DNA of 64,000 bases from Aquanectria penicillioides (GCA_003415625.1 PYIU01000002.1:248001-312000); one strand, 5' to 3'; positions 35,535-48,876 are shown, counted from the first letter of the stretch. Made by a program: numbers and translations. Notes: a model not told the origin generated them from the sequence alone.

Positions 35535-38026
35535 CTCCCTTTAAGCCTAACTGGGGGCTTGTCCTTAGGTGCTATTATAAGGCTATCCTAACCTTTTTTA
35601 TATATATATTCTTTATATAATTATAGAATTATTCTTTTTTTATTGCTAAAGCAATTATTTGCTTAAATAGGACTTTTTTACTATAGCTAAGGGTATTACT
35701 ATAAGCTTTTATAAGCACTATTTGCATTTACTTTAGTGTTTTTAATATAATACTTCCTTTAATTTTAGCCTTAATCTTAAGGCATTAATAAAAGAGTAAT
35801 GCAATAAGCCTATTAATAGCTTTATAAGTATATTAATAATATTTTTAGTAAAAGGAATATATTATAGTTTAACTATATTATTTTTAATAGCCTTTTTTAT
35901 AAAGTAATACTATACTTAAATATACTTTATATAAATATAGAATTTAAAATTATATATTAATTTTATAGTGCTTTAATTATTTATAAAGATTATTATTAGG
36001 GTAATTAATAGGCTATTAAATTCCTTTATAAAGCTCTTTATTTATATAATTTATAATACTGCTTTTATTAATATATAGTATTTAGCTTTTATTAAGGATT
36101 TTACTATAGTTTTTTAATACTTATTAAACTATATAATTAGGCCTTTATTTATAAGGAATATATATCCTTTAATTAATTATACTATTTTTAGGCAGCTAGT
36201 ATAGTTAAAGTTATAGTAGCTATAAAGATTAAATAGATTGCTATATAACTCTTCCTTAAGGCAATAATAATAGATAGAGTAATTAAGGCTCCCTTTAATG
36301 TATTATAGTATCCTTTTTATAGCCTTAAGTTATTGCTTGCTTAAGCTATTTAAAAAGTATACCTAAAGATTATATATAAAAGCTAGATTAGGCTAGCTTT
36401 ACTATAAAAAATAGTTAACTTTTTCTATTATTAATATATATTCTTTATTAATAGCCTTTATGCTAAGAATATTAATTGCCTTAGCTAAATAGTAAATTTC
36501 TATTTCTATTAATATATTTATAGCTTTATAGTTAGGGTATTTAAATTGCTTAAAGATACTTATTATATAGTCTTTTTATAATAGTATAAGCAATCTATTT
36601 TCTTTTGCTATAATAGCTATATTTAGAAAAAGCTTAAGAAATTTAAATAACTTTATCTTTACTTTCTATATAAGTTTATTAATAAAGATATTTACATTTT
36701 TATTATTATTAGTAACTATAAGTATATTATTTATATATATAGCTATAATAATCTTTTTTATTTAGTTTATATAGACTGTAGTATTGCTCTATAGCCTTTT
36801 AAGGCTTAATTTATTAAGTATCTTCCTTAATTTCTTTTATTACTATTAGGCACTTTACTTAAGGCTATATAGAGCTATAAGCAACTATATAATATACTTA
36901 ATGCTTTATTTATAGCTTACTTTTTTAATTAAGTATTTATACTTTAGATCCTTAAAGAACTTATTAAGTAAAGGGAAGGTTATAATATAGATATTTTCTT
37001 TTAGCTTTTTATTTAGGTATACTATAATTATATTATTTTATAATAGCTTCTTTTTAATCTATATAGTATAAGTAAGTAATATCCTTTAGAAGTTAGCTTT
37101 TATAATTAAGGAAAAGGTCTTTTAGTAATTAATGCCTTTCTTTTGCATAAAGCTATATACTATAAATTAAGCTTTATATATAATTATTATACTATTTTTA
37201 TCTTTTTATATTAATTTATTTACTTTACTATAAATAGTTTTTTGCTCTTTAGTAACTCTCTCTTTAGGATAAATTTAAGTATGCCTTTATTAATAAAGGT
37301 ATAAATCTCCTTAAAGAATGCCTCCCTTTAAAGGTTAATATTTAGCTAGTTAAAAGCATTATAGACTATAGCTAGATTAGCATTAATATAGGCGGCTAGA
37401 ATCTACTTCTTTATAGCTATTATTAGTATTATAAAGTATCTTTTAAAGTTATTAAACGCTCCTTTTAGCTATAATTAAATAATCTCTTTACCTTTTGCTA
37501 TAAGCAATAGAATAGGCTTATAGAATACTATATATATTATTATAATAACTTTCTTTATCTTAAGGTTTTAAATCCTATATACTTTAGTTCCTTAAAATCC
37601 TATAAGGATTCCTTTCTAACTATAAGGCAGTATTTTTTTAAATTTATTGCACTTTTTCTATTTAATATAAATAAATGCCTTTAACCTTAAAATCTATAAA
37701 TACTTAATATTTAGTATATATTTCTTTTTTAGAATTAAATCTATAAAGTAAATTTTATAAAAGGTCTTTTAATTTAATAATTTTATTACTATAATATTAG
37801 TAATATATATAATTATAAGAATAATCTCTCTTTATAGCCTAAAAGGGATGTTTATTGCTATTATTATGCTTCTTGCCTTCTTTTAAATTATATAGTTTGC
37901 CTATTTAATAAAGCCATTCTATTTATAGCTATATAGCAGTATAATAATTATAAGGATCTCTATCTTTAAGAGGAGTTTATTAACCTTTCTATTAATAAAT
38001 TTATAGCTATTATTAAACTATATCTT

Positions 38027-38224
38027 TTAAGGCAGACTATAGGCTATAATAGTTTTAAACACTAAAAGATCTTCTTCTATTAAGGTAATAGCATTGCTTT
38101 TTTTCTTAAGTAAATTGCTATAAAAGTAATAGCTTTTATTATTAATTATAAGCTTAAGATATCTCTTTTTATTATATATATATAGACTTAACTCTATAAG
38201 GTCTATATAAAGGAGGTTAAGCAT
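38027..38224 (-). pseudogene. Relic of Copia integrase core
   Basis: A 65-residue stop-free stretch reads LLYIDLIE, then KKRYLKLIINNKSYYFYSNLLKKKSNA. This matches the layout of the Copia integrase start (first catalytic Asp in xxIDL, then a DDxSR-like segment read here as NNKSY, then LLKKKS). The D-to-N and R-to-Y-type changes are what RIP produces. It is part of the element, not a separate gene. Confidence 0.7.
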
Positions 38225-40503
38225 ACAATCTACTCTTTCTTATAGTATCTTCAGTAAGAACCTTATGCTTTTAGTAAGCTTGCAGTCTTTATAGAGTATA
38301 TTAAGCAGCTTATAATTATTAAGCTTACTTTTTATAACCTTAAAGGTATAGTTAAGGGCTTCCTAACCTATATAAGTAAGTTTTTAGTGCTATATTCTTG
38401 CCTTAAACTATTCTATTTATATTAATATTATTTTAGGAGTAGAGTAATAGCTTATTATACCTTCTATTGCTTTAAATAAAAACCTTTAGTTAAGGATATT
38501 AAGGGTTATAAAGATCTTACTATTGCTATTAAAGATTTTATTTTTAATTATATAATTGCTAAAAAGATAGACTTTTTATTAAAGATTATATTTAATAGGA
38601 AATCTTTAATAAGGATTGTATCTTTAAGTATTATAGTTCTTATTCTCTTTCCCTTTATAAATAGTATAACTACTACTATTTCTATAGCTATAGGATATAT
38701 AGTGCCTTTATCTATAAGAATTAGTATTATTTTATTAAGTTTATACTATTTATCTTTTTTAAACTATTTAAAGTTATTAATAGTATATATATTAGCTCTT
38801 AAGTCCTAAAGCTAGCAGTCTTTTTAATTAATAAGGCTTAATTCTATAAATATTAAGATAGTAATAAAGTTACTATTTCCTTTAGCCTTTAGTATAGTAT
38901 TATTATTAATATTAAGGGGATTATATAATTGCCATTTTAATAGGCTAGAAATTATTACTATAGCTGCCTTTTCTATTAATAATCTTATAAAAGTATTACT
39001 AAAGAACTTCTTTACCTTTAAGCCTTTATAGTATATAAAAATAGTATTATTATTATTATTAGAGTTGTCTTTAGCTTTCTTTATATTTTTAGCACTTTAT
39101 TTATTTAATTCTATATATAGGGCAGTCTTTTTAATCTTTTTAGCAGTTTTATTACTATTATCTTTTTTCTTTAACTTTTTATTTTTATTGCCTTTACTCT
39201 CCTTCTATAGAGATAGGCAATTCTTTATAATATAACCTTTTTAATTATAGTTAAAGCATTTATTGCTTTTAGGATTTTTTTTGCAATTATTCTTTTTATT
39301 TAATTAAGCATTTATTTATATACCTTTTTTATTGCTAAAGTCTTTACTCTTTTTTTAGGAAGTCTATAGACTTTTAGCTTTATTAATAAGGTTTTCCTAT
39401 ATTTTATAAATAGATTAATATTTCCTTTTTTGCTTATAGTTATATTAAAGTGCATTTTACTTAAAAAAGACCTTTTTAATGCTATTTATAAACCTTATCT
39501 TTTTTTAGTACTTAAGGAGCTTACTATTAGCTTTAATAATACTATTTATAATATAGCAAAAGTTATTAATATAACTTTAGACCCCTTATAGTTTCTTTAA
39601 AGTTAGGGACTTTAATTCTTAATAGAGGTTAATTAAACTCTATTAGAACTTTATATTATTATACCTTTTTATTAGTAGCTTAATGGCCTTTATGCTAGTC
39701 TTTACTAAAAATAATAATAGCTTTAGTTTTTATAAAATTGCTATTTTTATAGCAATAATTAAATGCATTTCTTTTAAATATAAAATTTTAATCTCTTTAT
39801 ACTATTTAATAATAATTATAGTATAAAAGAGATATTTCTTTTAAATAGTTTAATTCTTTAATCCCTTAAGTATATTATCTCCCTTTATCTTAAAGTTAAA
39901 ATTAATAAAATCCTTAATTTTAATTAATTATAAGTTTATAATCTTCTTTTTACTTAAAGTAGGCTCTATTAATATCTCTTTATTCCTTAAGAAATTAAAT
40001 ATTTTATCTAAAGCTCTTAAGGGCTCCCTTAAGATATAAAAAAGTTAGCTTTTTTAATATTTAAAGCTTTTATCTTTATTATTTTTTACCTTAAATTTTA
40101 ATTTATCTTTAGGCTATATTTTATGCTTAGTTTTTAATTTATTTTTAGTCTTTTAATTAAAGTACTTCTATAGCTTTTATATCTATTATATTATCTCTAT
40201 TATTTACTATATTATAATACTTAAATTTAATTAAGTTTTTTATAGATCCCTTTTAATAGGCTTTATTAACCTTTTAGGAAAAAGTAAAAGATCCTTAAGA
40301 TTATTTTTCCTTTAGTAAGATCTTCTTTATTATTAATCTATTTAATTGCTTTAATAATAGGAATTAGCTTTAAGGCTAGCTTTAAAGCTATTACTTAAGT
40401 CTTAAGACTTTAATTAATTAATATTATAAGTATTAACTTTAAGGGATAAATTTTAGGTTAGTTTAAACCTTTTAAATAGCTATAATTTCTTTTTAAATTA
40501 AAG

Positions 40504-40519
40504 CTTTAGGCTTATAACC
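40504..40519 (-). other. Primer-binding site of Copia element 1
   Basis: Directly inside the 5' LTR (minus strand) reads GGTTATAAGCCTAAAG. Apart from one RIP-type G-to-A change, its first 11 bases are complementary to the anticodon stem-loop of initiator tRNA-Met (GGCTCATAACC around the CAU anticodon, from general knowledge). This is the half-tRNA priming arrangement known for Drosophila copia. Element 2 has the same site. Confidence 0.65.
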
Positions 40520-40778
40520 TATAAATAATATATAGGCATATATAGGGATAGTTACAGCAGGCAATATGCGCAATAGGTCGGTCTAGATCAATTAGGATTT
40601 ATAAGGAATAGCTAAATAGTAGTTGCAGAATGCAGTTACCTATTTATAGTGTAGGGATTCCCTTATGAGGATATATAGCCTTAAGACCTAGGCCCATAAG
40701 GCCCCTAAGGTCGGCTTGTGGCCGGCCGCTATGTCTGTAGCGACGACTACCTTCGCCCGGCCGCTATATCCATTAACA
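40520..40778 (-). repeat. 5' LTR of Copia element 1
   Basis: 259 bp. The inner 100-150 bp is strongly AT-shifted and the outer part, from about 40690, is GC-normal and nearly identical to the solo LTR at 58288-58545. Ends in CA at 40777-40778, directly followed by the target duplication. Confidence 0.92.
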
Positions 40779-40783
40779 TTTAC

Positions 40784-41332
40784 TATTGCATTGCTGGCTT
40801 CAGCTTCCGCAAGAACATATGTCAATTTTATACCAGATATATAGCTCTGTAGTGCAGTGATCGGTTGCTATTTCCACCAGAACAATGCAAGTCTTCTAGT
40901 CATGAGTAAGTATCTCAAACAAAGAATGCATAAGGCATTGATTACAGAGACAAAACTCTGATACAATAAAGGCTCAAGCTCGTTCCAAGTAGCCACTTAC
41001 ATTTTGCCGCAAAAGGCTTGCAAAATTGTTCTCGCCTGTAGGGTAAGTGGATATTGAAACTGCTTGGCCTTTCGGCTTGCTTACTTAGTCTAGGAACCGA
41101 GCTCACCTCATAAATGGCTTGTTGTGATGCCCTAGACCACTACGCTATAGCAGCAAAAGTGTACGGTATCCTACAACAGGTACTGTATACAAGTAGCCTA
41201 TATCTATCGCGACACTTGTGTAAGGGGTTGAAAGACAGCTGCTTGGTCCCTGTTGCATCGAGATCCGTTTCTTAGTTGGACCATTTACTCTAACTTTTAA
41301 GCTCGAGGGACCCCTAATTTCTCTCTTCATTA
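40784..41332. other. Flank between Copia element 1 and the FAD oxidoreductase remnant
   Basis: About 550 bp of normal base composition. A minus-strand frame at 41145-41465 overlaps the oxidoreductase start and has no family features. No gene supported. Confidence 0.4.
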
Positions 41333-42536
41333 GTGAACACAGTATCTCGCGACGGATTTCTCCAAGATCCCGGCTTGCCAGTGTCGCATCCGACAAAGTC
41401 ATACTGGAAGAGCCCGCCGAACGCCAAAATTCCCAACATTCAGTCTCACTCTCTCCCGAAAACAAGAGATGTGATTGTCCTTGGATCTGGCATCATTGGA
41501 TGCAGCGCTTCGTGGTGGCTGCTGAAGGACTCGGCCACACTCTCGCTTTCTGTTCTCGATGCACGCGAAATCTGCTCCTGCGCGACCGGTCGCAACCGAG
41601 GGCGCATCAACTGCACAGCTGTCCAGGATTATGCCAAGCATCGTAAAATCTACGGCAACTTGAACGCTGCTTGCATCATTAGATTCGAACTGGCTCATCT
41701 AGACGCGATTCTGTCATTTGTCGATGAACTGGGCCCGGAGTTGAAGGATCGGCCAGGGGTGAGAAGGGTTCCGGTCGTGGCTGCGGTAATCGAGGACTCG
41801 AAGCTCGCCGAGCTCAAATCAATGCTGGGAAGCTTTGAAGCTGCCTTTCCCGACTTGAAAGGCAAATGGACTATTATTAGCCAGGACGAAGTCAGACAGG
41901 TGACCAGCCTCTACAAAATTCCTGGCCATTGCTGACCTTTGCAGAAACACGGCATTGCCAATGCCAAAGGTGCCTTGGTGGGCCAAGCCGAAGCCGCCTG
42001 GCCTTATCGAATCGGACGACGAGTATCCCTATGAGGTAACGACTCCCCGTGGGGATTCAAGGCGAAGCACGTGGTGCACTGCACTAAAGGTCATTCTGCA
42101 CATCTTCTCCCACAACTTAGAGGCATCCTCGTCCCGCGACGGGGCGAAATGAGGGCACAGAACCCCGGCAGCTTTTGGAACCAAGAAATGAGGCCGCGAG
42201 GTGCCTTGAAAGCAAAGAATGGCGACTTCGTGGACAAGCATCATGTGCAACTCGATTGACAACGTTCCTCTCGTCGGGATGATTCCCCAGAGCCTCCTGG
42301 ACCGCCCTGTGGGCGACTTCGAACCAGCAGAGTGGATGTCTTGCTGCTACGGTGGATACGGCATGGTCAATGCATTTCTATGTGGCAAGGCGCTGGCCAA
42401 GATGATGATTGGAGAAGATGTAAGCTCCTGGCTACCCCGGCCGTACTTTTTGAACGAGCTGAGGGCCGAGAGAGTGCAGCGTGTGCTGGGGAGGTATTTG
42501 CATTCAAGGAACGACCATGCCCGCGCGCTGTTGTAG
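41333..42536 (+). pseudogene. FAD-dependent oxidoreductase (DAO family) pseudogene
   Basis: The N-terminus carries the FAD-binding motif KTRDVIVLGSGIIGCSASWWLL (GxGxxG) and CATGRNRGRIN. A 50-nt intron appears after DEVRQ (from 41900), leading to KHGIANAKGALVGQAEAAWPYR. Further pieces in other frames are EYPYEVTTPRG, KAKHVVHCTKGHSAHLLPQLRGILVPRRGEM, and finally NSIDNVPLVGMIPQSLLDRPVG..CCYGGYGMVNAFLCGKALA up to the stop at 42536. At least two frameshifts are needed, and the substrate-binding middle between GEM.. and SIDNVPLVG is mostly absent. The expected start is GTG, not ATG (GTGAACACAGTATC at 41333), with no other in-frame ATG nearby. The intact family oxidises amines or amino acids; substrate here cannot be told. 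Confidence 0.85.
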
Positions 42537-43515
42537 ACTCATTGCGACGGACAGGATGGATGGAATGGTATTTGCGATTGATTTATAAGCGAGTAATGCG
42601 TATCTCGACAACATTGTCCTCGCCTCTTTAGATTGATCAACGCCTATCCACTGTGATATATTGATGCGTTGTCATGCTTCATGCCCGAAAAACGCTGAGC
42701 ATCACCTTCTATAACCTAAGTCTTCAGTGCTGATTTGCGACAAGGCCCCAAGTTATGGACACTGATCCTCCTTGTGTAGGATTGGCCAGCTCGTATCTAG
42801 CCATGACGGCCTCGGCTCCTGTCCAAATCGAGCAAATCTGCACCTTAGGGGCCTCTTGTCTCCGGTCAGCTGAAGCTGTAAAAGATTGAGAGCCACAGCT
42901 TTTATTGGTTCGGATCTCGTGCTTGCAACGCAATCAATATGTAATACATTTGTCAAGTGAGAAAGATGACCAAGCTATCTTACCTGATTACATGACAGGG
43001 AGATCGATAGCGGCCCGGAATGTGGATCAATTTGGTTTCTGCCAAACCTCTATGCTCAGCGTCAACTTGCTGAAGAGATACAGAGGGCTGCCAAAAAAAA
43101 GGAGAATCGAAAAACATTTGCATTGCCCTGGAAATGAGGACCATCACTGTGTCTCAACGCGCCTGTAGAGACTGGGCCTCGACCAAACTGGCCGATGATA
43201 CATGTGACTAAGTAAAACCTTACCCTCTATTGTCCTAACTGAGGTCTTACAAATTCCATGTAAAAGACCCGTCAAGAGTTAATGTCAGCTAACAGCTAAC
43301 AGTGTCAACAGCACAAGCATGCTTGCTAGATCATTACCAGCCTAGTAAGTAAGCAACACCCTCTTGATAGATATTGGGCAAGTATTTGAACAAATAAATT
43401 GACATTCGATTAACCATTTAACAAAGTAATATTATGCACCTCGATCCATTTCAAAGTTCTGGCCATATCCTCCAACTCCACCAAAATCCCATTGCTCCAA
43501 GTACATTACCATGAA
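42537..43515. other. Intergenic region
   Basis: 979 bp between a converging pseudogene and the chitin synthase 3' end. Plus frame 42905-43168 (87 codons) and minus frames near 42750 are unsupported. Composition is normal. The last 120 bp probably form the chitin synthase 3' untranslated region. Confidence 0.45.
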
Positions 43516-46500
43516 TTACATTTCCATCAATTGGTGATCAATTTGCTCGTCCAAGAAAACTCGCCGCTCGCCAGCAAACTCTATCTGCAGGACTTTCTGT
43601 ACTAGGGCTCGAACCTGGTTCTTCGTGATTGTATTGAGATCGACTTTTGCTAGGACAGAGCGGATCGAGTCGACGATTTCTTGGTCGCTGCAGTCTGTGC
43701 GAACAGGGTCGGGATTCAACAAAGTAATCGGTTCAAAGTTTGAAGATGCCGTCTTCTGTAATCCGGCCGCGCCAACTGAGAGTCCGATATTCGGGCCCGG
43801 CGAAAAGCTCCTCTGGTTGCCCAGATTACCGTGGTACGACGAGCGGCTTGACCGTGCTTCAGTGCCGTCGCCCAAGGACGTCATCGACTGATGCTGCATC
43901 ATGAAAATATTATTCGGGTTTCCCCCGAGAGGAACATAGCTACCTCTGTTGGAGATCCCTGCACGCTGCAGCGGGTAGTTGACAGGACTTTCGGCCAAGC
44001 CAGACCTGTTGGGCATGGCGAAGTAGTTGGACCTCCCGTCATCCATTGCGTACTGGCCTTCGTATGGGCTTACATGCATCCCTTGCGATGTAATGCATCG
44101 GCCTGGAATGTTGTTTTGGAGGGCGTAGTCGTCCCATCTCTGAAGCGGAATGCTACGAGGATCGAACCCTTCATTATCCTCGACGTCCCGAGCGTTATCC
44201 TTTTCGCCCACCACAATTCGAGTATTGCCCCAGGAAAAGTTGTCCTGATTCCAGAACGAATAAATAGGAATGGCAAACGAATAGATTGGAAGAGCCATGA
44301 AATAGAAAATCATCCATCCAATATGCTGCCACTGCATCTTGATGACGAAGATGAGGGCCTGCAGACCGTAAATGCAGGCCAGCATGATGATGGAAATGAG
44401 CGGGAATTGGCCGGTGTGAGTTCCCAGTAGATAGAAGAGATACCCAAGATATACACAAGTAGTCGGGAATATGATGGTGCCAAACAAATCAATAAATATA
44501 ATGAACCGCATACTGAAGAACGCAAAGCCGCACATGTTGTCGAGTCGGATCAGCTCGAACAAGTTGTGAATGGTCGAATTGATCCACCGACGTCTCTGAG
44601 ACAGCAACACGCTCCAGGACTCTGGACCTGCTGTTTTGCACTTTGCGCTCCCAATAAACTTGTAGGACATGTTTGGAAAGTGCTTATTCATAAGGGTGGT
44701 TAGATATCGGTCCTCGCCTAGCGAGAGTAGATTTTGCTTGTGCAAGGTGTCCACTTTGCCGACATTGTATTCATTGATGATGGCATCTGAGATTACTAGT
44801 GGGTATCCCTTTTCTGCCGTTCGAAGCCGGTACATAGTGAAACTAAACGAACGGTTAGAACGCTATCTTTACTGCTGCTGTTGATACATACCATCCAGGT
44901 AGGCAGGTGACACTACCAAAGAGTGATTCAAAGGCTTTGGCGAGATGGTGCGAAATGAAGTACTCATAAACTTGAATCATAGTCCACCAAGTCTTCTCAT
45001 CATTGTCGAGAGCAGTCTCACCACAGATCCCTGCTATTTTGCTGTTATTAGTGCAGGCAGCGACAAGCCTATTTAATGAGTCTTCTCGAACGGCAGTGTC
45101 GGCGTCGACCATCAATAGGTACTCGTATAGCTCTGGGTCCACCCCGATGATGTTGTTGATCTGATGGAACATTTCAAGTTCCAGGGGGTTCATTGGAGAC
45201 TGATGGTGCACCCTGTTTAAGAAGCTCATCAAGAGGATCTGCGAGTCACGTTTACCTCGGTTGCCGGGTTTGGCCTTGCGCTGCTCGGATTCCTTTCCGA
45301 CCTTGACCACAACGAGGTATGGGACTACATTTCCCTGAAACTCGTAAAGGCCGGAGTAAACCTTTCCATAGTTCAACTGGTCGCTTCCAGCACCGACAGA
45401 TTTGAACGGGAGGGCCGGTGGATCGAGTTTGGGGTCAACGCCCAGGATCTCCAGCACGATTTTAGGAGTGGGGCGATTGTTTCCCTGTCCAACAATGACG
45501 CCGTCGCAAATAACGCAAATAAGCTTGCGCTTGTTATCGTAGTTGAGAGCTGTCAGAGAGTCTAGAGCTCTTCGGATCGACTCCTCGCCTTCGGTGTAAG
45601 CAGGGACCTGGCAGATGACAAACTTGTCTTGAAGGACAGGGAACTGCTTCTTTCCAAACTGGAGGGCGCAGAGAAATTTGATTCCAACCACTGAACAGAT
45701 CATAATCATGTAAGCGAGTAGAATCCACCTGTTGAATTGGCAATTGGCATTTTCGCGAAAGTCCGTAATACCCACGTAGCTGATCGTCTGGATGCAGTTC
45801 CAACTATTCATGATGTTGGCGTATTTAGTCTTGTTTCCCATTGAGTTGGTAAGAAGGTCATCTAGACGATCCTTGATTTGCTCGCCGGGATTGTTCTGCC
45901 AGAGATCTGTTAGATCACTGTTGAGGAACTGATACGTTTTGGCGCTCGAGTAAAGGTCCTGGGTGTAAAAGTAATTTGTGAGGTCGTAGATTTTATTCCC
46001 ATACATGGCCCACATATGCTGGTTATTCGCGCCATCAGACTTGACATGGGATTTCTTCCAGACAAGGTCGCCGTTGTAATACTCCTTGATGGCCGGCTGA
46101 AAGTTTGTCCAATACCAATCGTCGGATTTTAAAGCACTTGTGCTATCGGCCGCGTAGTAGCCAGAGGTATGCACGGCTATGGTGTACTCTGGGGTATTGT
46201 TGGCGGTGAGACGTGTCGTCTCTGCGATACCCAAACCTCTGCACGCCACGTGTAGGGGTGGTACGAAATAGTCGTCGAGTATCATTCCCGCCATGGGTAA
46301 CATGTTTGCGCTGGTGGTATCAGTATTTGTGTCGCTGTGTTGACGCCTCCAGAACTTGGTGATGTCGTACACTTTCCCGTGAATTCCGACATAAAAATCA
46401 GACTCTCCCTGATGTGTGGATAATTCCTTTTTGTTCCATGCTTTATCTGAATTGGGGCAAATGACATCGCCAAAGCCGATGATCCAAAAAATAATGATAC

Positions 46501-48876
46501 CATTTATCATGGCGATGAAAATGCAGAGGGCGACTTTCTCGCGCCATGCCATCCGGACGTCTTTTCGCTGCATCCGGCCGACATGTCGCAGAAGTGGCGA
46601 TGGGATCCAGAAGGTGACTGTCCAGACTATAATGACCCAAATTCTTCGACTAAGTGTCATTTTATGAGTCTCTTCCTGGTCATCCTTCTTTTGGGCGAGC
46701 TCTGGATCTAAGATGCCATAATTGTTGAACCCAGCCTTCCGATCTTCTCCTTTAACATCATGGGCGTAGTGTTCATGGACAACACTCTGCATCGATGGTG
46801 CACGGTTTGAATTTGAGGCCGGGGTGTTAGCCATGCCGCTCAAAGGTTGTGTAATATCTTGGTACTGAGTCAGAAGGTCGGTGCTACCAAGCAGGCTGGG
46901 GTTGATTCCTGGCTGGCCCGCCAGACTCCCGTTACCAAAGTAGTCCAAGCCAAGGCCGGTGTTCTTAGAGTCGACGGCAACATTTCGCAGTGTGTAGGCG
47001 TCTGAAATATCGAGTTGATGTTCAGCTTCCCGCCATGCGCTTTCGGAAAGCCAAACGCGTTCCTTGCCCACAAAGGCCTTGTCCTTTCCCCAGCCGCGTT
47101 GCAACATCCAGGTTTCGATTCCACTCTGTTCTCCCTGACATCCAAGGTCTGAGTATCTCTCAGTGAACTCGGCAATGTCAAAGTCTATAGAATAATCAAA
47201 ACCTCTTTTTTTTCGATTCGCCCATTCAACCAGGCGCCACGACCTCAGCTGTCGGGATACGCTGGTGGCTGACCAATGTGAAGTCGAGAATGGCATCGAC
47301 AGTAGATTAGCCAGAGAGACATCCGAAGGATGCAAGGAAAGATGGTACCAAAGACGACTGGATCCAATCATAGCAGAGAGGTCAGGTGGCCCCGGCATCC
47401 CAGCCTTCATAGCAAAGGCTTCAGATAGATTCACAAGCGTTCTCAAAAAGCCATCCTCTTCCGAGGCCGCCGCAGCTTTCTCCAGAATTTCAACTCGCTT
47501 CTCGGCCTGGTAGTTTCGCTCCCTGCTTTTGAGATCATGCGTGATACCCAGGTCGGGACCAGCATCAGATACGGCCTGTTCCATTTCTTTCTTAATTGAA
47601 GAACTTGCAGGTTGGAGCGGTATCCCGTCGTCGATCATTTCGAAATTGAGACCGACAGTTTCGTCAAAGGTGTTGCGCATGGCAAGCGCCTTGCACAAGG
47701 TAGGATCGGCGATTTCAATGATAGTGATGCTGACGAGGTTATCGATGCTCTCTCCAATAGCCGATGAGCTCATATCACTCCCGTCCTTCTCGTCTTCATT
47801 CTCACTGCGGGAACCAAGTTCAGCGGCAATGGCCTTGTTAGCCATTGAGACAAGCCACTCAACCAAAGCTTGGTATAGATCAGCGATCAAAGCACTTCTG
47901 TCGTCCACGCTGAAGTTGTTCAGAATTTCACCCGATTCCATTCCAAACAAACTTCCAACATCCTCGCAGATTTCTTCCAAGACTTCATAGTCGGCAGTAT
48001 AATCGAGTGAGTTGCCAAGTTTCAACAATCCCGCTAGAGTAGAGATAAACTTGCGGTGAAGCGAGCCTTTGATCCCAATGTCTTTTAATGCTTGTCTAAA
48101 GTCTTCAGCGGAAGCAGCATCGTCGACTGTCGGCAAGCTGGAAGGAGGCTCGTAGGTTCCTGAGCGTGCCAGTAGAGCGTACGCGGAAGGTGGCTCAAGT
48201 CCCAAGAACTCCCTCTCAGCTGGAGTAGAGATTGACAACAGTAGATAATAAAATATGTCGAAAGCGCGATACCCTGTCTCTTGAGGAACGCTAAGCAAAC
48301 CCTGATCGGTGTCAAGGCCGCCCCGAGACAAGGCTAGCGATGCTCCTCTGATCTTCCCGGCCGAATCCAGGTTCAATGCTACACCTACAGCTGCTTGTCT
48401 GAGAGTTGCCGGGTTGTATGGGGTTACGCATCGCAAGAACGGCTGAATAGCTTCGAGCGATTTGTACAAGGAGGATGGAAGAGGGAATGGGAAAACGGAT
48501 AGAAACGGGACAAGGACAGACGGTGTCGATTTGTGTAGAGATCTATTGCAAACAGCTGTTAGACTTTGTCAAAGTGTGGGCTGTAATGGACGGCGTACCC
48601 TATTATTATGCATCCATTCTCAGCTCGCCGCTTAGCATGTTCCCAAACCCGCATGGGCATTGTGCTGTCTAGGATAGGGTCCGTCTGGGTCACGCCGGGC
48701 CAAGAATTGACGACGAGGCTGGTAACAGTGTCAAGCTTGTACGCTTTCGCTTTTAGGTACCCCTTATGAAGGTTATTCAATAACGCGTTGTTTGAAATCG
48801 TCGCCGACTGGTTTCCCCCGGGCTGGGGGTTAACTAGCCCGGAAGATGTTGAAACCATCGAAAGTCGACTCGCCAT
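43516..48876 (-). CDS. Chitin synthase with myosin-like N-terminal domain (class V/VII group)
   Basis: Three exons, 48876-48599, 48542-44892 and 44842-43516, give 1751 aa. The first ~750 residues form a degenerate myosin-motor-like region without a visible P-loop, which argues for class VII rather than V. Then comes a transmembrane pair ([35 protein letters not shown]), a cytochrome-b5-like segment ([16 protein letters not shown]) and the catalytic domain: [32 protein letters not shown] and QRRRW. More membrane segments follow, and a DEK_C-type domain ends the chain ([33 protein letters not shown] region). It polymerises N-acetylglucosamine from UDP-GlcNAc at the plasma membrane, typically at growing tips. 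All key motifs are intact. This is the one clearly healthy gene in the TE-rich right half. Confidence 0.95.

Larger units (their letters stand above)
35276..40778 (-). mobile_element. Ty1/Copia LTR retrotransposon, full length, RIP-degenerated
   Basis: 5503 bp bounded by 259-bp direct repeats (35276-35534 and 40520-40778) and a perfect 5-bp target duplication TTTAC (35271-35275 and 40779-40783). The interior is extremely AT-rich and full of stops. On the minus strand coding relics appear in Copia order. A gag CCHC zinc knuckle with RIP-type substitutions is at 39217-39261 (second Cys and the His read as Tyr). An integrase-like piece is at 38027-38224 (LLYIDLIE.. and NLLKKKSNAITLI). The reverse-transcriptase YxDD box is at 36726-36737, where both Asp read as Asn. 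A primer-binding site follows the 5' LTR and a purine-rich GGGAG tract precedes the 3' LTR. Gag-integrase-RT order makes it Copia, not Gypsy. Confidence 0.93.

Noticed and set aside
38027..38224. 65-codon frame as a gene of its own
   Set aside because: It lies inside the RIPed Copia interior and reads as an integrase relic with RIP-type substitutions.
47529..47990. 153-codon plus-strand frame
   Set aside because: Antisense shadow of the long chitin synthase exon.
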